Source: Onchocerca lupi (lineage: Eukaryota; Nematoda; Chromadorea; Rhabditida; Onchocercidae). From it: a DNA stretch of 64,000 nt. The translations under genes were made by a program, and so were the position numbers. The notes beneath the pieces were generated by a model that searched no databases, was not told the origin of the DNA, and saw only the letters and a program-made list of their open reading frames with translations. How positions within the stretch are numbered: position 1 is the stretch's first letter; each line of letters opens with the position of its first letter. Below are positions 63,359 to 64,000 of the stretch, one piece after another. The stretch covers positions 1-64,000 of the forward strand of contig JAOVVO010000142.1 of the NCBI GenBank assembly GCA_028564675.1, in the 5' to 3' direction.

Positions 63359-64000
63359 ATGACGACACCATCACGGAGACGTCTGATGCGGGATTTCAAA
63401 AAGCTGCAGGTATCTTTTTATCATCAGTGTTACTTATGCTGTTCAGCTTGGTAGTACCTAAATTTTCTTTAAATGACTTTTTAAGGAGGACCCACCTGCT
63501 GGTGTCAGTGGTGCTCCAACGGAGGATAACATCCTAATGTGGGAAGCGATTATTTTTGGTCCGCAGGATACACCATTTGAGGATGGAACATTCAAGTTGA
63601 CCCTCGAATTCACTGAGGAATATCCTAATAAGCCTCCTACGGTGAAATTCGTCTCGAAAATGTTTCATCCGAATGTTTATGCCGATGGTAGTATCTGCCT
63701 TGATATTTTGCAGGTACTTATACAATTTTATAGGTGCTTGAAATGAGGGACGTGTGGAGGAGGGTATAGAAAATGGTAAGGAAAAAGAATTCAGCTAACG
63801 ATGAGATATTGAATTTTGTTATATAAAAAGTGGAAGCCTTCTTCTGTTTCATTGTATTCATATCTTATTATTTCTAGACCGCCTGCTGTCCAATTCCATC
63901 ATTTTTTGGATGATAGGAACAGGTCTTTTAATCAGTGAATGTATCGTACAATATGCTACAATGTTCTGCCGTACTTTCTTTTGCAGAATAGATGGTCGCC
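63359..64000 (+). CDS. ubc-1: RAD6/UBC-1 ubiquitin-conjugating enzyme E2 (3' truncated by window)
   Basis: E2 enzyme of the RAD6/UBE2A-B family, which with RAD18- and BRE1-type E3 ligases ubiquitinates PCNA and histone H2B. Exons: 63359-63409, 63486-63713, 63987 to the window end; phases are all 0. The start MTTPSRRRLMRDFKKLQEDP matches the family. The E2 core continues through NILMWEAIIFGP, DGTFKLTLEFTEEYP, the HPN motif in FHPNVYADGS and the catalytic cysteine in SICLDILQ (about residue 88), then NRWSP where the window stops. About 98 of the roughly 150 core residues are seen. Whether it has the acidic tail of C. elegans UBC-1 cannot be judged. Confidence 0.95.

Overview
The window is eukaryotic and reads as a nematode genome, most likely a filarial (clade III) one. 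It is strongly AT-rich, full of long A/T homopolymers, and its genes are cut into many small exons by AT-rich introns with TTTCAG-like 3' ends. The predicted proteins resemble the C. elegans orthologues most closely (cmk-1, fem-1, unc-5, ogdh-1). The genus is inference; only nematode affinity is well supported. All exon chains below were read by eye and checked for reading phase at every junction.

Layout: (1) 1146-6916 +, CaM kinase I (cmk-1), 7 exons, complete. (2) 8642-13803 -, FEM-1 ankyrin-repeat protein, 14 exons, complete, convergent with cmk-1. (3) 13804-27969, 14 kb without a recognisable gene, rich in microsatellites and probably holding the distal 5' end and promoter of unc-5. (4) 27970-40037 +, UNC-5 netrin receptor, 14 exons seen, signal-peptide exon not found. 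(5) 40656-41903 -, small thioredoxin-fold oxidoreductase with a WCGHC site, 5 exons. (6) 44212-46945 +, calcineurin B homologous protein (CHP1 family), 7 exons, with one intron that starts AT instead of GT. (7) about 49149-53400 +, poly(ADP-ribose) glycohydrolase, with a PIP-box-like motif near its N-terminus. (8) 54244-60495 -, mitochondrial 2-oxoglutarate dehydrogenase E1, 19 exons, complete, convergent with PARG. (9) 63359 to the window end +, RAD6/UBC-1 ubiquitin-conjugating enzyme, cut by the window edge.

The genes are housekeeping, signalling, sex-determination and neuronal genes, not a functional cluster. FEM-1 (a CUL2 substrate receptor by family knowledge) and UBC-1 (E2) both serve ubiquitin pathways, but they sit 50 kb apart and nothing in the sequence links them. 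Several genes have a good 3' splice acceptor 1-26 nt upstream of the ATG with no matching upstream exon, as expected for spliced-leader trans-splicing. No CRISPR array, complete transposon, tRNA or rRNA gene was seen, and I found no convincing undescribed multi-gene system. The most unusual points are the AT-AG intron in CHP, a 31-nt microexon and a stop-creating tandem acceptor in fem-1, a C13 tract inside a possible in-frame alternative exon of the UNC-5 death domain, paired inverted POU octamers in an unc-5 intron, and strong hairpins upstream of PARG and inside its intron.
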